Source: Prorocentrum cordatum
Lineage: Eukaryota > Sar > Dinophyceae > Prorocentrales > Prorocentraceae
Direction: 5' to 3'
Assembly: GCA_963575745.1 (NCBI GenBank)
Contig: CAUYUJ010011225.1
Location: 1 to 45,000, forward strand
DNA length: 45,000 nt
The notes below the pieces were generated by a model. The model did not search any database. It was not told the DNA's origin and saw only the letters and a list, made by a program, of their open reading frames with translations. This document shows, in pieces, positions 1-15,793 of this stretch. The position numbers were made by a program, and so were the translations under genes. Position 1 is the first letter of the stretch; every line of letters starts with the position of its first letter.

Positions 1-372
1 GGAGGAGGAGGAGGAGGAGGAGGAGGAGGAGGAGGAGGAGGAGGAGGAGGAGGAGGAGGAGGAGGAGGAGGAGGAGGAGGAGAGGTGCGGAGGAGGAGGA
101 GGAGGAGGAGGAGGAGTGTGGAGGAAGGAGGAGGAGGAGGAGGAGGAGGAGGAGGAGGAGGAGGAGGAGGAGGGGGAGGAGGAGGAGGAGGAGGAGGAAT
201 GGAGGAGGCGGAGGAGGAAGGAGGAGGAGGAGGAGGAGGAGGAGGAGGAGGGAGGAGGAGGAGGAGGAGGAGGAGGAGGAGGAGGAGGAGGAGGAGGATG
301 TGGAGGAAATGGAGGAGGCGGAGGAAAAGGAGGAGGAGGAGGAGGAGGAGGAGGAGGGGGAGGAGGGGGAGG
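1..372. repeat. GGA trinucleotide array
   Basis: Almost pure (GGA)n with a few interruptions (GTG, GGC, AAA). It gives long Gly/Glu/Arg frames in every phase, none of which is a credible protein. The array runs off the left edge of the window. Confidence 0.95.
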
Positions 373-1493
373 AGGAGACCAGACCTACTCGTCAGAGCGC
401 GCCGAGGCAGGAACCTGGGCGGGAAAGAGAGGCGGAATAAGGCGAGCACGCGCAATTCGACGACCAGAGGTGGAGCACACGGCACGAGTCGGGCGAACTA
501 CCGAGGACGAAGCCAAAAGCAGGCCTCGTCAGTAGCCAGAAGGGGGGGGACGGGCCCCGAGGCGGCTCTGGAGGGCCTCCTTTGGGTAGTGACGCCCAAC
601 ATCTTTTCTCCTGGATCGATTCTGACTGTACGTGTGTCTCCTCCGTACCCCGACGAGCCGCACCCCCCGCAGCCAGTCACGCATAGCCATGCGGCGTCAT
701 TTCCCCTTGTTGCCGCCGGCAATGGAGGCCGAGCTGTTCGTGCGGGCGTGTGTGGGCGGGTGTGTGCTGCACCGCGCTTGCGTGCGTGTGTTCATCGCGT
801 ATTTGTTGCACGGTGCGCTTTGCTGGGCCGAGGGGCAGCGGGAACTTGTGGGAAGAGCAACACTTATTGTTCAGTTTGGCGCGCCGCCCTTTTGATTCAT
901 CAACAGGGGATGGCGGATGTCGTAGCCTTCGGCCCATCCCGCTGCCGTGCCTGGGTCGGGGACCTCGGGTGCATCTTAGCTTGTCCTGGAGGCGCGTATG
1001 TGAGGCTCTGAATCTGTCCAAACACGCGTCCAGGGCCTCAGACAAATCACGTGGGGATGGGGGATTTCCGATGCAGCCCAGGGGCGCCTGTGAATTGGGG
1101 TTCCAGGGAACAGTGGCAACAGTATTCTCTAATTAGTCCTTGTACCCAGAGTTCCGCCGGATGCCCGCCCGTGGGCGCCCGTGGTCGCGCCGCGTTGAGG
1201 TCTCGCCTGGTGGCCGCTCGTGACCGCCCGTGTGCGCCTCGTGGGCGCCTCGTGCGCTGGACGGCCGCATAGCTTGCACTGCATAGCTTGCCCCTCGTAG
1301 CTTGCAGCACACATGTTGCACCTAATGCGTCTTCTTACCAGGTTTGGGGGGGACGCGGCCCAGGCGAGATGCAGTCTCATCGGGATGGTGGGACCTGTCA
1401 CTGCAGCCGCGCCTCTCGAGAGCTTTCCGGGGCGCCGAGCCATTCGCCGCAGCCGACGTGCGAGCGGAATGGCTCCCCCCCTCTTGGCCGCAG
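373..1493. other. No gene recognised
   Basis: GC-rich unique-looking sequence. I see no open frame with family resemblance on either strand, and no RNA gene. Around 1160-1260 there is a local run of GTGGGCGCC-like words. Confidence 0.5.
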
Positions 1494-1602
1494 TAGTAGA
1501 CGCGAGAGGGGAGGCAGGAAGCGTGCGACGCGACAGAGAGGGGGGCCAGGCAACCGTAGCCTCTGGCTCAAGCGAGCCCAGCAGCAGAAGCACAAAGAAA
1601 CA
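1494..1602. repeat. 109-bp dispersed repeat, copy 1, with spliced-leader-like core
   Basis: Nearly identical to 2049-2157 (offset 555 bp). Positions 1553-1572 read ACCGTAGCC, then TC, then TGGCTCAAG. The two 9-nt blocks equal the start and the end of the dinoflagellate spliced leader, whose middle ATTT is here replaced by TC. The CAAG end is followed by CGAG rather than a GT donor, so this is not an intact SL RNA gene. Confidence 0.7.
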
Positions 1603-2048
1603 TTGCGGTTCAAGCGAGTTCGCAGCGACATCTAGCCAAGCGAAGACCACTAAGTGGCTTCGGAGAGGCCGCAAATGCGGCCACACGATGGGACCTCCTA
1701 GTGGCCCCACACTCAGCGATGTAGGGTCTCGGAGAAGGCCTACCAGGAAGTGTGAGTCGAAAGCTGGGCGAGGGCTGCTAAAACCGTGGCTGCTAAAACG
1801 GCCCTCCCGGAAGAAAAAAACAACTTCCCGGAATGAGGCGCGGCACGCGAAACAGTCAACGGGCTTCTTCCTGGAAGGACGAAAACAACTTCCCGGAAAT
1901 CGTTTTTGGCAACCATGGATTTAGCAGCCTTTGCCTGGCTTCCAAGTGTGGTATTCCGTTGGGCTTTCTCCCTGGAGGCCGGCCTCCCCTAAAAGTGGGT
2001 ACGACTTTGGGCTCGGGGGGAGGCCAGCGTTCCTTCCACCGGAAAACA

Positions 2049-2157
2049 TAGTAGACGCGAGAGGGGAGGCAGGAAGCGTGCGACGCGACAGAGAGAGGGA
2101 CCAGGCAACCGTAGCCTCTGGCTCAAGCGAGCACATCAGCAGAAGCACGAAGAAACC
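2049..2157. repeat. 109-bp dispersed repeat, copy 2, with spliced-leader-like core
   Basis: Second copy of the repeat at 1494-1602. The same 20-nt spliced-leader-like core lies at 2108-2127, with identical central change. Differences from copy 1 are scattered point changes, mostly in the last third. Confidence 0.7.
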
Positions 2158-2159
2158 CA

Positions 2160-3780
2160 CCCCCATCCCCAAGATGCCCACCATAGGGCACTGCCAAGCG
2201 GTCCCGAGCGACAGGAACAGGGAAAAGACACATCTGCCCTCCACCTACGTCTGACGGACGCGACGGAAACCGACAGGGGGCAAGCGAAAACCCGCACCAG
2301 CGCGCACCGCCAAGCGGGCGTGAGGGACGCGGCTCGGCGCTTTCCCGGTCGGGGACACGACGTGCCCACATCTGCAAACACTGGTCAACAATACCGCACA
2401 TTGGACTTGTACATTGTTTTCCAAGACATATCTAGAGTCTTCCCCTCGTTGTTATCGGTACCCCCTGGGACAGTGTAGTTCACATTATATTGTGCCTCGT
2501 CGTTCGTTTTCCAAGTGAACTCATAGCATGCCGGCCCAGCCGGTATCGACCGTCCTCATCATTGTCTAACGCCATGCGCGCACAGTCGCTAATCTTCAAT
2601 CATCGTTTTGCTGAAACCCCTTTGCCAATCAATACGACAAAGCACATTCGCGTATGTACATGCCGAGCTCATAAATTTTGCAAGCATTTCAACATACGAT
2701 GATCAAGCGCCAATGGTTTCAATAAACATTTTGTGCCGGATTTCTGCCCGTGCGTATTTGCTGAGCTCACAGTAGCGCCATGTCATTTTACCAATCCCCG
2801 CCACAAGCCGCGTTTTCATCTCACCAAGCTGTGCATCTGCGTTGATCTAGCGTGCGCCCAGTGCACGATTCCGTACCAGATATTACAATGCGGGCCGCGC
2901 GCGCCGCCATGCGCGCGCGCCGAAGCCTTTCAAACACCCATGGTTTTCAATGTATTTCTGGGAATACCTATTCATAACCACGCGAACACCCACTTATTTC
3001 CCATCAGCCGTCTGCCAGATTTCTTGAACGCTTGCCCGCGCATTTCATCACCATCGCCCTCATCAGCGCCAGCGCATCACCGCCGTCATCTTCATCGTCA
3101 TCGTCAACCGCAGCCATTGCCGCCATCGTCAGCACAATCATCTTCATCACCGACACATGAATATCATCGTCCATATCGTCGTCACCAGCATCGGCGTTGG
3201 CATTGGCCTTGCCGTCGTACTGTCATCACTGCCACCACCATCGCTATTAGTTCCATCGTCTTTGCCGCCGTTGCCGACTTCATCATGATACCGCGCCCGC
3301 CCGAAACACCGACCCGCACTGAAGTGCCCGCGCACCAGCGCGGCCTTTGCAACGCGCTGGTCAGTCCGTGTTGGCAAGCGCTATCGCGGCCGCACCGGTT
3401 GTGCCACACCAACTATTGCCCTGCGCCCGAGCATTCGCGCGCCAGCGCGGCCGCAGAGCTAGCAAGTGGCAATTGGTAGTGGTACTCGTTACCGAAGTGG
3501 GTTTTCCAAACCATGTTGCGGGTGGGAGGGTTGGATACTTGCGCGAGCAGTGGGGTTGACAGTTCACGACTGAACCAATGCATTACGCACACTTAAAAAA
3601 TTGCGCCAAAACTTGCAAGATTGATTTTGGCACCACCTAGAATGCACAGCAAAGCTTGCACCACACTGTTTACACCACAGAAGTATGGACGCTTCTCGTA
3701 GCGCACCACCCCATCCATAACCGATGCCCAGGCGACTTGCCCTGATCAGGCATGTGGGCGAGCACGTAGTGGAATAAAAG
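2160..3780. other. No gene recognised; CAT/TCA-rich stretch
   Basis: Somewhat lower GC than the neighbourhood. Positions about 3040-3290 are rich in CATC/TCATC words on a degenerate microsatellite background. The long frame through this part is Pro/His/Ser-rich and shows no recognisable domain. Confidence 0.45.
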
Positions 3781-3835
3781 GTTGGGAAGCCGTCGTGCCC
3801 CAAGAGGGGGACTATAGAGGAGGAACCAAGTGATG

Positions 3836-3972
3836 AGAATGAGGAGGAGGAAGAGGAGGAGGAGAGGGAGGAGGAGGAGGAGGAAGAGGACGACGAGGAG
3901 GAGGATTAGGAGGAGGACGAGGAGGAGGATGAGGAGGAGGAGGACGAGGAGGAAGAGGAGGGAGGAGGATAA
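3836..3972. repeat. GGA/GAA-rich array
   Basis: Degenerate (GGA)n with GAC and GAT interruptions. The CCT-rich complement translates to leucine-rich frames, which are artefacts. Confidence 0.9.
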
Positions 3973-4079
3973 TGAAGCGGATGAGAAAGAGGAACAGGAA
4001 GAGGGCGAACAGGCAGGCCAGGGCCTTTTTGGATGCTTCTCGGAGTCTCTTTGGATGTCTATCGAAAGCTTTTTTGTCG

Positions 4080-4275
4080 GTATATTGGGGCGTCGTGGAA
4101 GCCTCTCGGCGCCCCCAGGGGCCTCTTCAAGCGTCTTGGGTTTCTCTTGGGGGGGCCTCTTTGGGGGTTTCTTGGGAGCCTCTTGGGGGCATATTGTGGG
4201 CCTCTTGGAGCCTCCTGAGCGCAACTCTAGGCCCTCTTGGGGCACTCTCGGGAGCCTCGGGGGCTATCTTGGAAG
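4080..4275. repeat. Degenerate GCCTCTTGGGG repeat, block 1
   Basis: Short words of the form GGCCTCTTGG spaced by 10-25 bases, the same family as the large block at 5690-6265. No coding evidence. Confidence 0.8.
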
Positions 4276-5005
4276 TGATCGATCAACGAAGGGGGGGTAG
4301 TCAATTAGAGTCACCGCCCCAGGATGCCAACATGCGCCCAAGGTTTTAGTACAATCGATGATTTTGGCATTCTCGCAGATGCCATCTTGGACACTCCAAC
4401 GCCTCGCGGAACCCCCCGTCGAGGCCCAGGGGGAGGAGATAGGGGGAGAGGTCAAGCTTCCCACCCGCCTGTCAGCCGCCTTGCTCACTCCCACCCGCCC
4501 TCCAAAATGGATCTTGGGCTCGGTTTTGAGCTTTTTTGGTCCATTTTGGAGCCATGTGGAGGTTCGAAGTCCCATCGGAAATGGTAAGGCGAAACTGCAG
4601 CAGCCACTGATGTGTCAAACTAGTCGGTCGACCATCTGCGCCCAGAAGGCGGTGGGGTTTGCTGGCACCCCAGCCGTCCTTGTAACATGCAAAGACAAGA
4701 TGGTCGTGGGGCGGTCGCGCATGCTCTAATTGTGGAGACAGAGTGCGTCTAGTATTGTTTTTCGAAAGTGATGGTGGGGGGGTGGCCCTCATGGGGTCGT
4801 CATGGTTCCAGGTTGGCCGCCAGCAGGGTATGGCAGGGGGTGCGAATTAGTAGGGAACACTGATCCGTGATACATCTTTCCTGAAGCTGAAGAAGGGGGC
4901 TGGAAGAGGAGACTCGCTAAACCACTTATCCCTAAAGCTTGGTAGGATTGCACCGCGCAGTTGGTGGCACTCCACCCACTCCGTGCCGTGGCGGATCCCT
5001 CCTCC
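4276..5005. other. No gene recognised
   Basis: Unique-looking sequence without a credible frame. Both strands checked; nothing supportable. Confidence 0.4.
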
Positions 5006-5640
5006 ATCCTCCTCCCTTACTCCTGCTTTCTTCTCCCTCGTATGTCGTCTTCTTGACCCTGGTTTGTCCCTCGTCCCTCGTCTATCCTAGCTCTTCACTC
5101 CTCCCCTCTCATTGATCTCCCTGCCGCCCCCCTTCCTCCATCCTTTCCCTGCCCCCTCGTGTCCTTCGTCCCCTCGCCGTCCTTTCTGTTCTGCCTCCCC
5201 ATCTGCCCCCCCTCGATGTTCTTTCTCCCCTTTCTCTCCTTTTTAGCTTGGGTTTTCGCCCCTCCCCTCTCGCCCGCTCTCCTCTCATCGCCATCCTCCT
5301 CTCCCCTCTCCCAGTCAGTCAACCCCGCTCCCCTCCCTTCACTCCCTTCCCTGCCCTCCCTTTCCCTCCCTGCTCTGCCCTCCCTCGACCATCTCCCCGC
5401 TGGCTCTCCTCCCTGCTCCTCCGGCCCTCCTCCCTGAATCTCTCCCTTCCTCTTCCTGCGTCTCCCCTCCCACCTCTCCTCCCTCCCTTCTCTATCCTCC
5501 TCCCTGCTGCTGCTCTTCCTACTCCCGCTCCCGCTGCTCCTTTGGCTGCTGCCCCTCTTCGTTCACCAGTTTTTCTCCATCCCCTTCCTTTTCCGTTTTC
5601 CTCACACCTCTACCATCTTCTCATTTTTTATTATTATTAA
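5006..5640. repeat. Pyrimidine-rich low-complexity tract
   Basis: About 600 bases dominated by CCCTCC/CTCTCC words, ending in a short AT-rich patch (TTTTTTATTATTATTAA). Strand-asymmetric composition; no gene. Confidence 0.8.
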
Positions 5641-5689
5641 TCGCTTCGCTCATTCCGCCGGCCCATATTGTCGCACCGTTGTGGGCTAG

Positions 5690-6265
5690 CCGAGTTGTGG
5701 GGCCTCTTGGGGGCCGTTTTGGGGCCTCTTGGGGCCTCTTTTGGGCCTCTTGGGCGCCTCTTGGGGCGTCTTGGGGGCCTCTTGGGGGCCTCTTGGGGCC
5801 TTTTTGGGGCCTCCTGGGCGCCTTCTGGGGCGGAGGGCTCGATTTTTCAGTTCTCGGTTCCCCTCTTGAGCCCCTCTTGGGCCCGTCTTGGGGCCTCTTG
5901 GTCCGTCTTGGGCGGCACTTGGGCCGTCTTGGGGGCCCTCCTGGGCCGTTCCGGGGCCGTCTTGGGAGCCTCGTGGGCCGTCTTGGAGCGGTCTTGGGGG
6001 CCTCTTGGGCCGTCTTGGAGCGTCCGGAAGCCGAAAAAGCCAGAACGCAAAAAACATAGAAAAAAAAACAATGAAAATCAACGATTTTGGCCTCTTGGGG
6101 CCCTCTTCGGAGGCCTCTTGGAAGGCCCTTGGGGCGTCTTGGAGGCCTCTTGGGCTGTCTTGGGGCCCTGTTGGGCGTCTTCGGGCGATCTTTGGCCGTC
6201 TCGGGGCCCTCTTGGACCGTCTTGGAGGCTTCTTGGGGACCTCTTGGCCCGTCCTGGGGCCCTGT
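5690..6265. repeat. Degenerate GGCCTCTTGG repeat, main block
   Basis: More than thirty irregularly spaced copies of GGCCTCTTGGG / GGCCGTCTTGG. Unit spacing varies (roughly 12-25 bases), so this is a degenerate array, not a strict tandem repeat. All frames read as Leu-Gly-Ser/Trp repeats, a composition artefact. The same words recur at 4080-4275, 11130-11330 and 44130-44230. Confidence 0.85.
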
Positions 6266-6426
6266 AACAGAACTCCGGCATCTCTGGCCCGACCTTGCCG
6301 GGGACTTGCCGGGACCTTGCCGGGGTACTTTTCGTCCGGGGACCCCCAGGGGCCGCCCCGCGCGCGCGATTTAGAAATACTGTTAACCAGGTACCGGAGA
6401 TCTTAGCACGCCCTGGCCCGTTGGGC

Positions 6427-6680
6427 CGGCGAATTGCTCTTCCTCCTTTTGCTGCTTTCTTTCCCTCGTCCCCCTCCTGTTCATCCTACTTCTGTTGTTG
6501 CTGCTGGTCCTGTTTCTCATCCTCGTCCTACCCGTCCTCCTCGTCCTCATCACCGTCGTCCTCCTGCTGCTGCTCATTCCCTTTCTCATGCTCTCCTCCT
6601 GCTCCTCCGCCTCCGCCTCTGCTGCTCCTCCGCTTTCCCCCCCCACCCTCCTGCTCCTCAGTATCCACCCTCTTCCGCAT
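6427..6680. repeat. Pyrimidine-rich tract upstream of RPA2
   Basis: CT-rich microsatellite-like stretch (TCCTCC, CTGCTG, CCGTCGTCC words) that ends directly before the spliced-leader relic at 6683. Whether it acts in transcription is unknown. Confidence 0.6.
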
Positions 6681-6682
6681 CC

Positions 6683-6703
6683 CCGCAGCCATTTTTGCCC
6701 AAG
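6683..6703 (+). other. Relic spliced-leader sequence in the RPA2 5' flank
   Basis: These 21 bases match bases 2-22 of the dinoflagellate spliced leader at 18 positions: the CCG start, AGCCATTTT core and CAAG end are kept, with three substitutions. It lies 83 bases before the RPA2 ATG in the sense orientation. In dinoflagellates, genomic SL relics mark genes that were once copied back from trans-spliced mRNA. A present-day trans-splice acceptor could be the pyrimidine-preceded AG at 6769-6770. Confidence 0.65.
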
Positions 6704-6785
6704 CCGTGTTGTAGCTTGCTCGCTCTCGTGACTGCCTCTGTGAGCCGCCCGTGATCCCGAGCCCCCTTCAGGCAGCTGTCTGCCG

Positions 6786-12523
<5,738 letters not shown>

Positions 12524-13419
12524 GCGGCTTCAGCTCAGGGAGCTCATCGTGCGGGGGCTCGATCGGCGTCGCTGAGGCTTGGGGAGTGCTAGTCGCGGGC
12601 CACGAGCCACGAGATTTCGGCCATGCGGCGGCTCTGTTTACCCTTTCTCGCAGAGCATCTTTTTGGGGGTGAGCTGTCCGCACACCGCAGTCGGCACACG
12701 CGGGTAGAATTCGGGGGCCAGCTCTTGGTCTGAGAAACTTCGGTGAAGGAGTTTTGGCTTGGGGCGGCCGCGCCGCCAGGTCTCGGCCCGACACGCGAAC
12801 CACGCACCTTTTCCGGGGTATCGACGTCCCGAGCTCCTCCCTGTCTCCCGCCCCGCCGAGCGGAGCGACATGCCATCTGCTTGCAAGGCATAGCGTGTCG
12901 CCTGGGCTTTCCGCCGCGACACTCTTAGCAGAAGTTCCTGACCGTAGGACAAGAGGTAGTCACCACCCGCCAAGCCATCCCAACCCAATCACGAGGTCCC
13001 AAGTTGCCTTCCATTCCCTGTGGGGGGGAGCATGTCGGAACACGGGAAAAACAAAGGGGGTACCCGTAGGCCCCCCCAACCCAAAATTTGGGACTTCGGG
13101 TTGGGCTGGGGTGGTCTGCCGGGCAGTCAGATCGGTGCCCGCTGTGGGCGCGGATCTTTTCAACCAGTGGGCTGTTTCTGCAAGAACGGCACCCGAGGAG
13201 GCCCCACGGCCTCCAGGGCACCCCTCTCGAGGCCCAGAGGGCCCGCGGGGCTCCAAGATTGAGCGAAAAGCTGGGGGCACCTTGGGCCAGGGGCACCTTT
13301 GGCTGGCAACCGAGAGGAAGCAGCGCAAGGCAAGCTCTTACACCTGAAGGACACATCTTACCTGGGACGCCTCACTTTGCGTATCGCGCCTGGACCCCAC
13401 CCGGGTGCTTCCCAGGGCC
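12524..13419. other. RPA2 3' flank, no further gene recognised
   Basis: The first few hundred bases are presumably 3' UTR. No canonical polyadenylation signal stands out. The long plus-strand frames through here are Pro/Gly/Arg-rich and show no domain. Confidence 0.4.
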
Positions 13420-13600
13420 GCCCCCTTCGGGGGCGACCAAGAAGGGGGTGATGACCTGGGGAGGGCCTGGATCCAGTGGCCTCATTCCAGCACGTGCCCT
13501 GGGCCCCCCCTGGGCCGCGCACGTGCCTCGGGCCATGATCCGCGAACTCCTCTCTGGGATGCCCCCACTTTGGGAGGCCTGGCGCCGTGTGCCCTCCCCT
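13420..13600. repeat. Dispersed repeat, copy with 15262-15450
   Basis: Shares GGGGGCGACC...GAAGGGGGTGATGAC, then GGGCCCCCCCTGGGCC, GCACGTGCC and GGGCCATG in order with 15262-15450 and partly with RPA2 intron 1. Confidence 0.55.
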
Positions 13601-13659
13601 CCACGCCGGGACCCCCCCCTGGGCGGGACGGAGAAGATCGGGCAGGCCTGGGGCCAGGA

Positions 13660-13740
13660 CCTGTCGTTTCAGAGCCGTCTGGAGCACGCCCGGAGCGATC
13701 GGGGGCGCTCTGGAACGGCCGCGGTGCCCGATGCGTCCCC
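13660..13740. repeat. GGCCGCGGCGCCCGATGC-family fragment
   Basis: GAGCGATCGGGGGCGCTCTG then GGCCGCGGTGCCCGATGCGT, diverged from 10305-10345 and 14740-14775. Confidence 0.5.
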
Positions 13741-14385
13741 ACAGCCCCAGCTGCCAGCGGCTCGAGGAGATCCTGATTTATCTCTTCCAGACGGTGCCTC
13801 GGTCTTCAAGGGAAGGCGACAGCATGACTTCCTTCTTGGAGGTATCCCTGCCAGACTTTCGTGTGCTTGGGGGGTGGAGACGAAAGCAAGAGTCTTGCTT
13901 TCGCCTTCTCTCGTGTACGCGAAGCTCGGCCCTGGGCCCCAGGGGCCCCTGGAGCTACGTGAGTGCCCCCCCCCCTTCTCTCTCTGGAGCCCTCTTGGAG
14001 CCTCTCCAAGAAATCCGTGCGGAGCTCCGAAAGTGTATCTTTATGTAGTTGTTTGTCATTCTGTCTGGGAACCTTCCCAGGTCCCACCCGACGGATCTGT
14101 TCGACGCGTGTCCGGCACCAATTCGAGAATCGCTCGACCCACATTCGACTCACATTCGACTCACATTCGACTCGAGCCGACGGAAGTTCGACGCAGCATC
14201 GACGCCTGAGTGGAGCAGGTGGCTCGCGCACAGTCGGGCGAAGAGGACTGCGCACATGCACCGATCCTGGCCGAGCCCATCCTGGGCCAAGGACCGGTGC
14301 AGTATGCCTCCCTGGCCAAGCCGCTAGGCGGTATGCACCAGCTCTGGCCACAGGGTGGGCCTTTGCGCGCGCGCTCGTGTGTGTG

Positions 14386-14478
14386 TGTGGGTGTGTTCCA
14401 TCGCTGGTGCAGCCAACTCTGCCTCGTCGTCGACGGAACAAGTGTGTGTGTGTGTGTGTGCGTGTGTGTGTGTGTGTG

Positions 14479-14560
<82 letters not shown>

Positions 14561-14672
14561 GATGTGTGTGTGTATGTATGTGTGTGTGTGTGTTCGTATG
14601 TATGTGTTCGTATTTGTGTATATATACACACACGTATATATATGCATGTGTGTGTGTGCGCAGTCCTCTTTC
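14386..14672. repeat. TG dinucleotide array
   Basis: (TG)n with CG and TA interruptions, ending in a TATATA(CA)n palindromic patch near 14618-14645. The long Cys/Val and His/Thr frames through it are artefacts. Confidence 0.95.
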
Positions 14673-14689
14673 GAGCGGGGCCAGGACAA

Positions 14690-14830
14690 GGAGAAATCCG
14701 TTCCAGATTCCAGAGCGTTCCAGAAAACTCTCAGAGCTTCCCGGAACGCTCCGAGAGGGCCGCGGCGCCCGATGCATCTTCCAGAGCCTCGGGATACCAG
14801 AGATTCTCGATCTGTCCGTGTCCGAATCTA
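14690..14830. repeat. GGCCGCGGCGCCCGATGC-family copy with CCAGAG/CTCAGAG flanks
   Basis: Holds several GTTCCAGA/CAGAGC words, then GGCCGCGGCGCCCGATGC and GAGATTCTCGATCTGTCCG, matching the layout at 10305-10400. Confidence 0.5.
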
Positions 14831-15261
14831 TCCTCGTCCTGGCCTCGTCTTGCTCTTCCTGCTGTGCAGGGCCCCTTCTTCTCTTCGTCGCCCCGGCGGA
14901 CGTGGACAGCCGGCGCCCCCTTCCCGAGATGCGGCGGCGCGCCGAGGGGGTGCGGCGAGAGGGGGCTGGCCTTTCTCGGAGGGCGGCGGGGTCTCGGAGA
15001 GGGTGCAGAGAGCTCCTCGGAGGAGGCCGGGGGCCTTCGGAGCCTGCTGGGGAGGCCCGCCCCCTCTGCCTCCTCCTGGGTGCGCCGCCGAGAGATCAAT
15101 CTCATCTGCAGTCCTTGCTCTCCCCTGGCGCGGGCTGGGCCGTGTCAGCAGGGAGCTGCGGACCACACGCTTCTGTGTGTGCGTGTGTGTGCGTGTGAGC
15201 GGGCGGCGGCCGGCGTCGCGGCTCACATCCAGTGTTGGCACCTTGGGGCGCTCAATGCTCC

Positions 15262-15450
15262 TCCTGCGCCTCCCGCTCCTGGGGCGGCCACGAGGGGGGT
15301 GATGACGGGGGTGGGGGGGGTGGACATCGTGGCGGGGGCCATACCTCCCCAGATCTTATGGCGCCTCTTCTTGTTTCAATATACGTTCCCGGCCCCCCTT
15401 GGGCCTCGCACGTGCCGCCGGCCATGGTTTGCGGCCCCCTCCCCCGTCTT
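15262..15450. repeat. Dispersed repeat, copy with 13420-13600 and RPA2 intron 1
   Basis: Contains GAGGGGGGTGATGAC, a G-run, GGGGGCCATAC, CTCCCCAGATCTTATGGC, GTTTCAATATACG and GGCCCCCCTTGGGCC in that order. Confidence 0.6.
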
Positions 15451-15793
15451 GCACGCCCTCCTCTTGGACGCCCACGATGCTTCTTGGCTGCACCCTCTTC
15501 TCGCTCCCTGCTGCTGCTCGTCCCTCCTCGCCCTGCCCCTCGTTCCTTGCTCTCTACACTGCTCAACTCGTTGTCGTTGTTATTGTCGTTGTCGTCTCCC
15601 CCTCCTCCCTCCATCCTCTTCCGCTTTGGACGTTTCATGCCCCACCTGCTTTCCGACTCGGGCGGCAGGTCCTCAGCATGCGACAGCCGGCCCCGCCAAA
15701 GGTCAGGTGCAGCACAAACCCCTGCAAGGTGCGGGCCCTGGGCCGGGCCACAAGGGCACACGCTCCTTTTCTGGAAGCACGGGAGGGGTACAC

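Noticed and set aside
1-1011. Poly-Gly/Arg/Glu proteins from the GGA array
   Set aside because: Pure microsatellite translation, equally open in several frames.
13420-14209. Long Pro/Gly-rich frame after RPA2
   Set aside because: It overlaps dispersed repeats found elsewhere in non-coding DNA; no domain.
14210-15793. Upstream extension of the element A ORF1 frame through the TG array
   Set aside because: It reads Cys/Val repeats from (TG)n and low-complexity DNA; protein-like sequence begins only near 15.7-15.8 kb.
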